A stretch of 7,729 bases of DNA, taken from NCBI GenBank assembly GCA_005790265.1, contig SXVE01000428.1:1-7729 (forward strand), in the 5' to 3' direction. Source of the stretch: Acidobacteriota bacterium. Its GTDB lineage: Bacteria; Acidobacteriota; Blastocatellia; Pyrinomonadales; Pyrinomonadaceae. This document shows, piece after piece, positions 1-5,821 of this stretch; within the stretch, counting starts at the first letter, position 1, and the number at the start of each line of letters is the position of its first letter. The translations under genes were made by a program, and so were the position numbers. The notes beneath the pieces were generated by a model. That model searched no databases and was not told the origin of the DNA. It saw only the letters and a program-made list of their open reading frames with translations.

Positions 1-1
1 A

Positions 2-340
2 CCTGAAAAATATTTCGCATGGACTGCATTTTATTCTCGGATGAACGAATGGATGAGCGTAGAAAATGACTGGGTTATTGATTATGAGTATTACGATGCA
101 ACAGAATCAACAGAATTCAAAGACATTATTGATAATACAATTATAGATATTCAGTTAGTATTTGCCGGACAAGATGAAATTCCATTGGCGGTAAAAGTCA
201 TTTTCGACAACGATTTTGTTTTATCTACTCCAATTATAGATGGTAACACTATTGAAACATTGCGTTTCAACAAACAAAATAACATCGAAGCACTCAGTCA
301 CTTTGGAAAAATTGAATTCAAAAGTTTAAAGAAACTGTAA
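2..340 (+). CDS. Hypothetical protein, 5' end outside window
   Basis: I do not recognise this protein. The reading frame is open from base 2 to the TAA at 338-340, so the first ATG at 41 need not be the start. The residues encoded before it (PEKYFAWTAFYSR) read as ordinary protein, and no Shine-Dalgarno sequence precedes the ATG. At least 112 residues are visible. They are acidic, rich in Asp, Glu, Ile, Asn and Phe, with alternating hydrophobic residues (for example IDIQLVFAG and LAVKVIFDNDFVLS) that suggest a small mostly beta-strand soluble domain. No membrane segment, metal motif or catalytic motif is seen. The DNA is much more AT-rich than the beta-lactamase cassette that follows, so it may have a different history. 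It runs in the same direction as the cassette but is separated from it by 165 bases containing the cassette promoter. Confidence 0.6.
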   Translation, partial: PEKYFAWTAFYSRMNEWMSVENDWVIDYEYYDATESTEFKDIIDNTIIDIQLVFAGQDEIPLAVKVIFDNDFVLSTPIIDGNTIETLRFNKQNNIEALSHFGKIEFKSLKKL

Positions 341-441
341 TTTTGGGTTTAAGTAAATTGCCAGACTTTCATTTGTTGCTTTAGCAGTGTGCGATAAATC
401 CAAGACGCGAGAAAGGCTTTTTGCGAAATTCAAATATTATC

Positions 442-469
442 TTGACATCTACGAAAATCTTCGTATAGA
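442..469 (+). promoter_or_regulatory. Sigma70-type promoter of the bla cassette
   Basis: A perfect -35 box TTGACA lies at 442-447 and a TATAGA -10 box at 464-469, with a 16-base spacer. Transcription would start near 475-478, about 30 bases before the beta-lactamase ATG. The first operator dyad lies between the two boxes and overlaps the -10, so a bound repressor would block RNA polymerase. No other good promoter was seen before blaI or the M56 gene, so all three genes probably share this one. Confidence 0.75.
450..465 (+). promoter_or_regulatory. BlaI-type operator 1
   Basis: TACGAAAATCTTCGTA is an inverted repeat (TACGAA / TTCGTA around a 4-base centre). It fills the promoter spacer and touches the -10 box. 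BlaI/MecI repressors are known to bind short dyads in this position at bla and mec promoters, and a BlaI homologue is encoded two genes downstream. The half-site differs from the staphylococcal TACA/TGTA consensus, so the match rests on position, symmetry and duplication. Confidence 0.75.
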
Positions 470-477
470 ATCCAATC

Positions 478-493
478 AACGAAAATCTTCGTA
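478..493 (+). promoter_or_regulatory. BlaI-type operator 2
   Basis: AACGAAAATCTTCGTA repeats operator 1 in 15 of 16 bases, 28 bases further on. The outer left T is replaced by A, so the dyad is slightly weaker. It lies just past the predicted transcription start and ends where the beta-lactamase ribosome binding site begins (AGGA at 493-496). Two spaced dyads fit cooperative binding of two repressor dimers, as in known bla operators. Confidence 0.7.
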
Positions 494-505
494 GGACAAA
501 TATTT

Positions 506-1468
506 ATGTTTCAGATTACTTATTCGGCAATTTTTCTTTGTTTGTTTTGGGCGGCGGGCTGTTCGGGAAACGCAGAATCGCCGAATAGAAATTCCGTTAA
601 TCAGGCGGCGGCAAATGTTGAAATTTCTGCGGTAAATGACGCGACGACGCGCAATTTGCAGAAGGAGTTTGAGCGGATTGCGGCGCAGGCGAAAGGTCGC
701 GTCGGCGCAGCGGCGACGATTTTAGAAACGGGCGCAACGGTTTCGATCAACGGCAACGAAAAATTTCCGATGCAGAGCGTTTACAAAATGCCGATTGCGA
801 TGGCGGTTTTGCGCGCCGTTGACGACGGGAAATTGAAACTCGATCAAAAGATTCGCATCGAAAAAACCGAATACGTGCGCATCGGTCAACATAGTCCGCT
901 GCGCGACAAAAATCCGAACGGCGTCGAAGCGAGCGTCGAAGAACTTGTGCGGCTCGCCGTGGCGGAAAGCGATGGAACGGCATCGGACGTTTTATTTCGG
1001 CTGGCGGGCGGCGCGGAACCAATCGGCAAGTTTTTAAGCGAAATCGGCGCGAACGAAATCGCCGTCATCAACACGGAAAAGGAAATCGGCAAAGATTGGG
1101 AAACGCAGTATCGCAATTTTGCGACGCCGAACGGCGCGGTTCAATTGCTGCGCGCTTTTCACGAGCGGCGCGGACTTTCCGCCAGCAGCACGGAACTGCT
1201 CAACAAAATTCTCATCGAATCGCTGCCCGGTCAAAAAAGATTGAAAGGATTACTGCCGCCGAACGCCGTAGTCGCGCACAAAACCGGCACGGGCGGCACG
1301 CGCGGCGGAATCACATCGGCGACGAACGACATCGGAATAATCACGCTGCCGAGCGGAAAACATTTGGCGATTGCGGTTTTCGTTTCCGATTCACCAGCGG
1401 ACGAAGCGACGCGCGAACGCGTGATCGCGGAAATCGCCAGAGCCGCGTGGGACAAATTGAGCAAATAA
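506..1468 (+). CDS. bla: Class A beta-lactamase, lipoprotein, PER/CfxA-like
   Basis: This is a serine beta-lactamase that hydrolyses beta-lactam antibiotics, of 320 residues. The N-terminus is a lipoprotein signal: a hydrophobic stretch ending in AAGC with the lipid-accepting Cys19, followed by a polar linker to about residue 50. It is therefore probably membrane-anchored and faces the periplasm. The catalytic motifs are S91-V-Y-K94 (the SxxK nucleophile motif), S155-D156-G157 (SDN loop) and K259-T-G261. Glu191 is the likely general base of the omega loop, in a TEKEIG context that aligns with the PER-type ANEAQMH segment. The C-terminal half (LPPNAVVAHKTGTGG, then TNDIGIITLPSG) closely resembles PER/VEB/CfxA enzymes (subclass A2). 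The third residue of SDN is Gly, as in mycobacterial BlaC. The ATG has an AGGA 9 bases upstream. It is the first gene of the cassette, under BlaI-type operators. Confidence 0.95.
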   Translation: MFQITYSAIFLCLFWAAGCSGNAESPNRNSVNQAAANVEISAVNDATTRNLQKEFERIAAQAKGRVGAAATILETGATVSINGNEKFPMQSVYKMPIAMAVLRAVDDGKLKLDQKIRIEKTEYVRIGQHSPLRDKNPNGVEASVEELVRLAVAESDGTASDVLFRLAGGAEPIGKFLSEIGANEIAVINTEKEIGKDWETQYRNFATPNGAVQLLRAFHERRGLSASSTELLNKILIESLPGQKRLKGLLPPNAVVAHKTGTGGTRGGITSATNDIGIITLPSGKHLAIAVFVSDSPADEATRERVIAEIARAAWDKLSK

Positions 1469-1517
1469 ATTCAAGTAAATTCAAAAACGTTTAACGACAA
1501 TCGCAACGCGGCATTTT

Positions 1518-1943
1518 ATGAGCAATAAAAATTTTCAACCGACGAAAGCCGAGCTCGAAATTCTCGATATTTTATGGGAGCGCGAAGCGGCGACCGTGCG
1601 GGAGATTCACGAAATTATCAGCGCGCGCCGACCGACCGCTTACACGACCGTTTTGAAAACGCTGCAAATAATGGACGAAAAAGGCTCGGTCGCGCGCGAC
1701 AAAGCGGCGAAAGCGCACGTTTACCGCGCGAAAAACTCGCCCGAACATACGCAGAAAAATCTGGTTGCCGATTTGCTCGAAAAAGCGTTTCGCGGATCGG
1801 CGCTGAAACTCGTGCAGCACGTTTTGGAAGCGAAACCGGCGAGCGCCGACGAATTAGCCGAAATTCGCCGGATGATAAAAAAAGCGGAAAAAGACGCGGC
1901 GAGCAGATCGGAAAAAGACGCGGCGACCGAAGGAGAAAATTGA
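1518..1943 (+). CDS. blaI: BlaI/MecI/CopY-family repressor
   Basis: This is a 141-residue dimeric winged-helix repressor, the cytoplasmic partner of M56 sensor peptidases. The winged helix spans about residues 8-71. It starts with the family signature PTKAELEILDILW, has the recognition helix around TAYTTVLKTLQIM (40-52) and the wing around KAAKAHVYRAK (62-72). The dimerisation helices follow at about 76-122. The C-terminus is a charged Ala/Lys/Glu tail with a repeated EKDAA (124-128 and 132-136) that is not part of the core family. The gene lies 49 bases after the beta-lactamase stop and shows no clear Shine-Dalgarno, so low or coupled expression is possible. In known systems the sensor peptidase triggers cleavage of this repressor between the two domains, which frees the operators. 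Here the likely targets are the two dyads at 450-493, making the operon autoregulated. Confidence 0.95.
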   Translation: MSNKNFQPTKAELEILDILWEREAATVREIHEIISARRPTAYTTVLKTLQIMDEKGSVARDKAAKAHVYRAKNSPEHTQKNLVADLLEKAFRGSALKLVQHVLEAKPASADELAEIRRMIKKAEKDAASRSEKDAATEGEN

Positions 1944-4081
1944 TGAATTGGGAAACGATTGCCGAATCAAAAATCGTTGAAAATCTCGGTTTGACGCTGC
2001 TTCATTCCGTTTGGCAAATCGCGCTCGTCGCGCTGGCGCTGTTTCTGTTTTTGCGATTGACCGAAAAAGCCGCCGCGAATCTGCGTTACGCGGCGGCAAC
2101 GGCGGCGCTGTTTTTGTCAATCGCCGCGCCGGTCACAACTTATTTTTTCCACCACACAAATCAACAGAACCGCGTTTTTTCACAAGCGGATTTCGATTCG
2201 GCGTCAGTCAAAAAACTCGATGAAAAAACTTTACGCGCGGAAGAATCGGCGGCTGTCTCAACCGCGGCGAATGGAACAACAAACGCCGAGAACGAATCGG
2301 ATTTGATTTTGCTCGAAAATCTGCGGAAGCTGTTTCGGCAAAATATTTCGGCGTTTTTTCCGCTGATCGTCGGTTTTTGGCTGGCGGGAATAATGATTTT
2401 CTCGCTGCGTTTGGGCGGCGGCGTCTGGCAGCTGCACGTTTACCGCACGCGTGCGATTTCCGCGCCCGACCAAGAGTGGCAACGAAAATTCGCCGATTTG
2501 TGCGCGCGTTTAAAAATCAATCGAGCCGTGACTTTTCTCCGTTCGGAAACGATAAAAAGTCCGGTCGCCGCCGGTTTTTTCAAGCCGATTGTGCTTATTC
2601 CGGCAAGCGTTTTTCTGCAAATCAGTCCGGCGGAACTCGAAATTATCATCACGCACGAACTCATTCACATTCGGCGCGCCGACGCGCTCGTTAATTTTGC
2701 TCAGAGCTTGATCGAAGTGCTTTTTTTCTATCATCCGTGCGTGTGGTGGATGTCGGCAGTCGTGCGACAGACGCGCGAATTCGCGACGGACGAAGCGGTC
2801 GTTGCAACGTTCGGCGCGTCGCGGCTCGTTTACGCGCAAGCTCTGGCAAATCTGGAAACGATTCGGCAAACGGCGAATCACAACACGCCGCCGTCGCTTG
2901 CAACGGCGGCAAACGGAGGTAATTTAATGCAGAGAATTTCAAAAATACTACAAAAAAATACCGAGATAACGCAAAGCTCATCTTCAGCTTGGTCGGCGTT
3001 GTTGGCTTTGGCTTTTATCTCGGCTATCGGACTAAGCGTATTTTCGCCCGCGCAAACGCTGTTTGTCAACGCGCAGACGGCGGCGAAAAACAAAAAACTG
3101 GCAATCGGTTTCGTTTCGATTCCGCCGATTGATCGAACGGCGAATGCGCCGAACGACGCGGAAGCGACGATGCGTTTGATGATCGCGAAACTGAATCAGT
3201 ACAACGTTCCGGCAATCGGATTTGTGCAGGGCGGAATGATTTCCGACGGCGAAAAATTTTACCCGGCGCGGGCAAACATCGTGCGTTTGTGGCGCGACGC
3301 GAATCTGGAAATCGGCGTCGGCGGATTTCGCCACATTTGGTTTTACGATACGCCGATCAGCGAATATATCGCCAACACGGAAAAAAACGAGCGCATCGTC
3401 AGAGATATTCTCGCGGAAAAAAATTTGTCGCCGCGTTATTTCAGTTACCCGTTTCTCAACACGGGCAAATCGGCGGACGACAGAACGAAATTTGAAAACT
3501 GGCTCGGCGAGCGCGGTTTGAGTGCGGTTGAATATACGATAGACAATCAGGAATGGATGTATTCATTCGCCTACGACGCCGCGCGCAGCGATAATGATGC
3601 GGAAACGATGAACCGCGTCCGCGCCGAATTTTTAGATTATATGGCGAAAATGGTTGAACATTACGAAGCATATTCGGCGGAAATGTTCGGGCGCGACATT
3701 AATCAAACGATGGTTTTAACGCCGAGCCGCTTGGTTGCCGATTCTGCCGACGAGCTTTTCGGAATGCTTCTCGGTCGCGGTTACGAGTTCGTTTCAATGA
3801 ACGAAGCGCAATCGGACGAAGCGTATCAAACGCCGGAAACTTTCACGGGCAAAGCGGGAGTTTCGTGGTTTGAACGCTGGCAAATCGCGCAGAACAAAAA
3901 ATTGCGCGCCGAACCGAAAGTCAGCCGATTCATCGAAGACACATGGGAAAAAGGCAAGAGCAAAAACGCGCCGCTTCCGCCAAAACCGCCTGCGCCGCCA
4001 CCACCGCCACCCGCACCTTTAGCGCCACCCGCACCTTTAGCGCCGCCCGCTGTGCCATTGCCGCCGAAGAAGATTTCGTAA
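1943..4081 (+). CDS. BlaR1-like M56 peptidase with degenerate deacetylase domain
   Basis: This 712-residue integral membrane protein should act as the sensor and protease of the cassette. Predicted membrane segments lie at about residues 18-38, 47-68, 138-158 and 349-369. The M56 zinc peptidase domain carries H238-E-L-I-H242 and a later REFATDEAVV (278-287) that supplies the usual acidic ligand region. In BlaR1/MecR1 an extracellular penicillin-binding domain follows the last membrane segment. Here residues about 385-645 instead resemble a NodB-type polysaccharide deacetylase with altered active-site positions, and no SxxK/KTG penicillin-binding motifs are visible. A proline-rich tail (677-708) ends the protein. 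The ATG overlaps the blaI stop (TGATG), and AAGGAGA at 1930-1936 sits 6 bases upstream, so translation is probably coupled. The frame is open further upstream into blaI, but residues there are only a shadow of the repressor gene. The peptidase assignment is firm; the sensing role is inferred. Confidence 0.9.
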   Translation: MNWETIAESKIVENLGLTLLHSVWQIALVALALFLFLRLTEKAAANLRYAAATAALFLSIAAPVTTYFFHHTNQQNRVFSQADFDSASVKKLDEKTLRAEESAAVSTAANGTTNAENESDLILLENLRKLFRQNISAFFPLIVGFWLAGIMIFSLRLGGGVWQLHVYRTRAISAPDQEWQRKFADLCARLKINRAVTFLRSETIKSPVAAGFFKPIVLIPASVFLQISPAELEIIITHELIHIRRADALVNFAQSLIEVLFFYHPCVWWMSAVVRQTREFATDEAVVATFGASRLVYAQALANLETIRQTANHNTPPSLATAANGGNLMQRISKILQKNTEITQSSSSAWSALLALAFISAIGLSVFSPAQTLFVNAQTAAKNKKLAIGFVSIPPIDRTANAPNDAEATMRLMIAKLNQYNVPAIGFVQGGMISDGEKFYPARANIVRLWRDANLEIGVGGFRHIWFYDTPISEYIANTEKNERIVRDILAEKNLSPRYFSYPFLNTGKSADDRTKFENWLGERGLSAVEYTIDNQEWMYSFAYDAARSDNDAETMNRVRAEFLDYMAKMVEHYEAYSAEMFGRDINQTMVLTPSRLVADSADELFGMLLGRGYEFVSMNEAQSDEAYQTPETFTGKAGVSWFERWQIAQNKKLRAEPKVSRFIEDTWEKGKSKNAPLPPKPPAPPPPPPAPLAPPAPLAPPAVPLPPKKIS
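3095..3877 (+). other. Polysaccharide deacetylase-like domain, catalytic residues lost
   Basis: This stretch encodes residues 385-645 of the M56 protein. From memory of the family, active members of the matching subfamily read roughly AITIDDLP, then NVPAIGFV, LGNHTFSH, YFRHPFLHTG, TIDNSEW, LLHAN and GISWLHRW. The protein shows AIGFVSIP (387-394), NVPAIGFV (421-428), IGVGGFRH (457-464), YFSYPFLNTG (499-508), TIDNQEW (532-538), VLTPS (591-595) and GVSWFERW (639-646). The scaffold is well kept. However, the Asp pair becomes V391-S392, the first metal His becomes G460, the Arg becomes S501 and the late His becomes T593. Only H464 of the HxxxH pair remains. It most likely binds a ligand without deacetylating it. 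Confidence 0.8.
4006..4048 (+). repeat. 18-bp tandem repeat in proline-rich tail
   Basis: The unit GCCACCCGCACCTTTAGC occurs twice back to back (4006-4023 and 4024-4041), with a diverged partial third copy starting GCCGCCCGC. It encodes the repeated hexapeptide APLAPP (residues 691-702) inside a Pro/Ala tail of about 32 residues at the end of the M56 protein. In-frame units of this size usually change number by slippage, so tail length may vary between strains. Confidence 0.8.
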
Positions 4082-4094
4082 ATTTTCTTCAACA

Positions 4095-4129
4095 AAAAAG
4101 CCTGCGCTAAAAATCGGTGCGGGCTTTTT
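4095..4129. terminator. Intrinsic terminator between convergent genes
   Basis: AAAAAGCCTGCGC (4095-4107) pairs with GTGCGGGCTTTTT (4117-4129) around a 9-base loop. The 13-bp stem has two G-T wobbles when read as plus-strand RNA. A T-rich run follows on the plus strand and an A-run precedes the stem, so it could also stop transcripts from the minus-strand gene ending at 4154. It lies 13 bases after the M56 stop codon and closes the bla cassette. The wobbles become A-C mismatches on the minus strand, so it should work better for the cassette. Confidence 0.85.
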
Positions 4130-4153
4130 ATTTTCTTTTTACGGTCTTTCAAA

Positions 4154-4837
4154 TTATTTTTGCGCGAACAGCGGTTTTTCAAAGTTTTCCAGCATTTTCC
4201 AAAATACGATCAAACTTCCGTCAGCGTCCTGCCGGTGAATTTTGAAAGCGACCAAAACATCGGCATCTCTAAAACTAATGGCGCGCAGAACGTAACTGTG
4301 TCCGACGACGGCTGGAAGCGAATTTTTATACACAAGTCCATTCACTTCATAATTGGCGGCGCGCCGCTGCTCGATTCGCACTTCAGTTTCGCCGGTCGGC
4401 GGCTTATAATTGGCGAGAAAATTCGCTTCCGTCGTCTCTCTGGTCACACTCGCCAAATTTATTTCTCCCAAATCAGCAATAAAACCGTAATCGGCACCGG
4501 CAAACCCGACTTTGATTTTATTTTGCTCCAAACTGATTTGCGCGATTTTTTGATAATCGTGCGAACCGCTTGTAAAAGAGTAGTAAGCGCCGCCGCCTTC
4601 AATATTTAGTTTGCGCCCATAAATTTCGCGCGGCATTATTCGGAAAACCTCCAAATTCTCCGATTGAGCGGCTTTCAAATCTTTTTTGCCGGGCGCGAGA
4701 ATTTCTTTTTCCAAAGTTTTTATCTGACTTTGCAATTCATCAATTTTTTGCAGCTTTTCTTTGGAAGTCAGCTCCTGACCGGTAACGAAGGAAGAACAAA
4801 GTGCGACGAGGACAAGTGCTTTGGAAAGTAATTTCAT
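4154..4837 (-). CDS. Secreted protein of unknown function
   Basis: I do not recognise this 227-residue protein. It begins with a clear Sec signal peptide (MKLLSKALVLVALCSSFVTG, cleavage probably near residue 20). There is no lipobox, so it should be a soluble periplasmic or secreted protein. Residues about 23-46 (SKEKLQKIDELQSQIKTLEK) form a short predicted coiled coil. The rest looks like a mixed beta domain: YYSFTSGSHDY (85-95), GFAGADYGFIADLG (111-124), and a C-terminal stretch with SYVLRAISFRDADVLVAFKI (181-200) followed by DGSLIVFWKML. No catalytic or metal motif is evident. A strong AAGGAGA ribosome binding site (4843-4849) precedes the ATG. The gene converges on the M56 gene. Its upstream neighbour is the LysM gene, separated by a long hairpin that leaves only about 30 bases before the start codon. 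Confidence 0.85.
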   Translation of the reverse strand: MKLLSKALVLVALCSSFVTGQELTSKEKLQKIDELQSQIKTLEKEILAPGKKDLKAAQSENLEVFRIMPREIYGRKLNIEGGGAYYSFTSGSHDYQKIAQISLEQNKIKVGFAGADYGFIADLGEINLASVTRETTEANFLANYKPPTGETEVRIEQRRAANYEVNGLVYKNSLPAVVGHSYVLRAISFRDADVLVAFKIHRQDADGSLIVFWKMLENFEKPLFAQK

Positions 4838-4867
4838 AAAAATCTCCTTGCTGATGCGGTTGAATGT

Positions 4868-4922
4868 AAAAAAAGCGCGCTGTTACGTTGGCTGAATTCC
4901 AAACATAACAGCGCGCTTTTTT
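4868..4922 (-). terminator. Long hairpin terminator after the LysM gene
   Basis: AGCGCGCTGTTACGTT (4874-4889) and AACATAACAGCGCGCT (4902-4917) form a stem of 16 bp, extended by flanking A/T runs (4868-4873 with 4918-4922). The one imperfect position (C4886 with A4905) is a C-A mismatch in plus-strand RNA but a G-U pair in minus-strand RNA. The fold is therefore complete only in transcripts from the LysM side. A U-run follows the stem on the minus strand. It ends the LysM transcript fully or partly, and may instead attenuate or process a transcript running into the secreted-protein gene. Confidence 0.8.
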
Positions 4923-4939
4923 AAAAGCAACAAAAATTT

Positions 4940-5335
4940 TTACGCTTCCTGCGGAATTGTCAATTCCTGTCCGGGGAAAATTTTGTCCGGATCGTCGAGT
5001 TTGTCGCGATTAGCTTCGTAAATCTGTTTCCAGCTGACGCCGTATTTCGAGCCGATTTTGCTTAACGAATCGCCTGATTGAACGGTGTAAGTCGAACCGC
5101 TGCCGCTGCCGGTTGCCGAAGCGTTTTCCGGCGCGTTGATGTCGAGCACCAAATCGCCCGAACGAAATTCCGGGTCAAGCCGTCCGTATTCATCCCAGAG
5201 CTGCTGTTTGACATCGGCGCTCGGCGCAGTACCTTCGATTTTGATAAAGCCTTCGCCTTCGGTGATATTCAAACCTGAAATGCCCGACTGATTCGCTAAA
5301 TCAATCAATGATTGGTATTTTTCCTGTAAAGCCAT
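4940..5335 (-). CDS. BON-LysM protein, Kbp/YgaU-like
   Basis: This is a 131-residue soluble protein without a signal peptide. Residues about 5-67 look like a BON domain (a small alpha-beta lipid- or ligand-binding fold), followed by a Gly/Ser linker (73-81). A LysM domain spans 82-128, with YTVQSGDSLSKIGSKYG, IYEANRDKL and PDKIFPGQELTIP, all hallmark positions. The order and the C-terminus closely match Escherichia coli Kbp (YgaU), a cytoplasmic potassium-binding protein of 149 residues with a BON-LysM layout. A potassium role here is inferred from that likeness and is not shown by the sequence. LysM domains otherwise bind peptidoglycan, but the lack of an export signal argues against it. A good ribosome binding site (AGGAGG, 9 bases before the ATG) is present. 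The gene starts 29 bases after the BON lipoprotein stop, so the two probably form an operon. Confidence 0.9.
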   Translation of the reverse strand: MALQEKYQSLIDLANQSGISGLNITEGEGFIKIEGTAPSADVKQQLWDEYGRLDPEFRSGDLVLDINAPENASATGSGSGSTYTVQSGDSLSKIGSKYGVSWKQIYEANRDKLDDPDKIFPGQELTIPQEA

Positions 5336-5364
5336 AATTTGTTCCCTCCTTTTTTACTCGACTG

Positions 5365-5733
5365 TTATTTAGCCTCAGCCATTTGGTTTTGGAATGGTTT
5401 TCCGCCGCCCGATTGCTGCGCCGTCGCAATGACTTCCGCCAATTTGCCTTTCGGATAAGTTCCGCGCAATGTCGCCGGTGTCGTTGTTGTGTCAACCGTT
5501 ACGCCGGTAAAACCTTTTCCTTTCAGTGCCGTTTCGACTTGTCCTTTTAAGACCGTGTCGGTTGCTGCTGATTGGTTGGTTTGCACGAGCGGTGTCGGCG
5601 TTGCGACCACGGCGGTATTCGTGTTTGTGTTGATAACCGCTGTGTTCGCCGTGTTTGTGTTCGCCGCGCCGCGACAGCCGCCGAGCAGCATCAATGCGCC
5701 TAAACTAATCGTACCTAAAACTTTAATGTTCAT
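5365..5733 (-). CDS. BON-domain lipoprotein
   Basis: This 122-residue protein has a textbook lipoprotein signal: a hydrophobic core and the lipobox LGGC with Cys20. It should be lipid-anchored in the periplasm or outer membrane. Residues 22-45 are an Asn/Thr/Ala low-complexity linker with repeated NTNTA, a style common in Acidobacteriota lipoproteins. Residues about 58-110 match a single BON-like domain, with VLKGQVETALKGKGF, then VTVDTTTTPATLRGTYP and GKLAEVIATAQQSGG, which follows the helix-strand-strand-helix pattern. BON domains are thought to bind phospholipid or other cell-envelope ligands; the ligand here is unknown. AGGAGG lies 6 bases before the ATG. It is the first gene of the pair with the BON-LysM gene downstream. 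Confidence 0.85.
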   Translation of the reverse strand: MNIKVLGTISLGALMLLGGCRGAANTNTANTAVINTNTNTAVVATPTPLVQTNQSAATDTVLKGQVETALKGKGFTGVTVDTTTTPATLRGTYPKGKLAEVIATAQQSGGGKPFQNQMAEAK

Positions 5734-5821
5734 CTGTTCCTCCTGGACCTTAGATAATTCTGTTTACTTAATTTTATCAGCAGAAAAACGGCAGAAACTC
5801 TGTAATTTTCCGGCTGCATTC

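Noticed and set aside
1574..1942. Upstream extension of the M56 gene frame through blaI (would make an 835-residue protein)
   Set aside because: The extra residues are an Arg-rich out-of-frame reading of blaI. A good ribosome site and the TGATG overlap support the start at 1943, which begins with family-like sequence.
3971..4081. CRISPR-like or mobile repeat at the end of the M56 gene
   Set aside because: The repeat is in frame, without spacers, and explained by the Pro/Ala tail.
3826..4182. Minus-strand frame with a Gly-rich stretch
   Set aside because: The Gly run is the antisense of the polyproline codons, and the frame overlaps the terminator. It is a shadow.
4160..4609. Plus-strand frame of 149 residues
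   Set aside because: It lies wholly opposite the secreted-protein gene, which has a signal peptide and a strong ribosome site; this one has neither.
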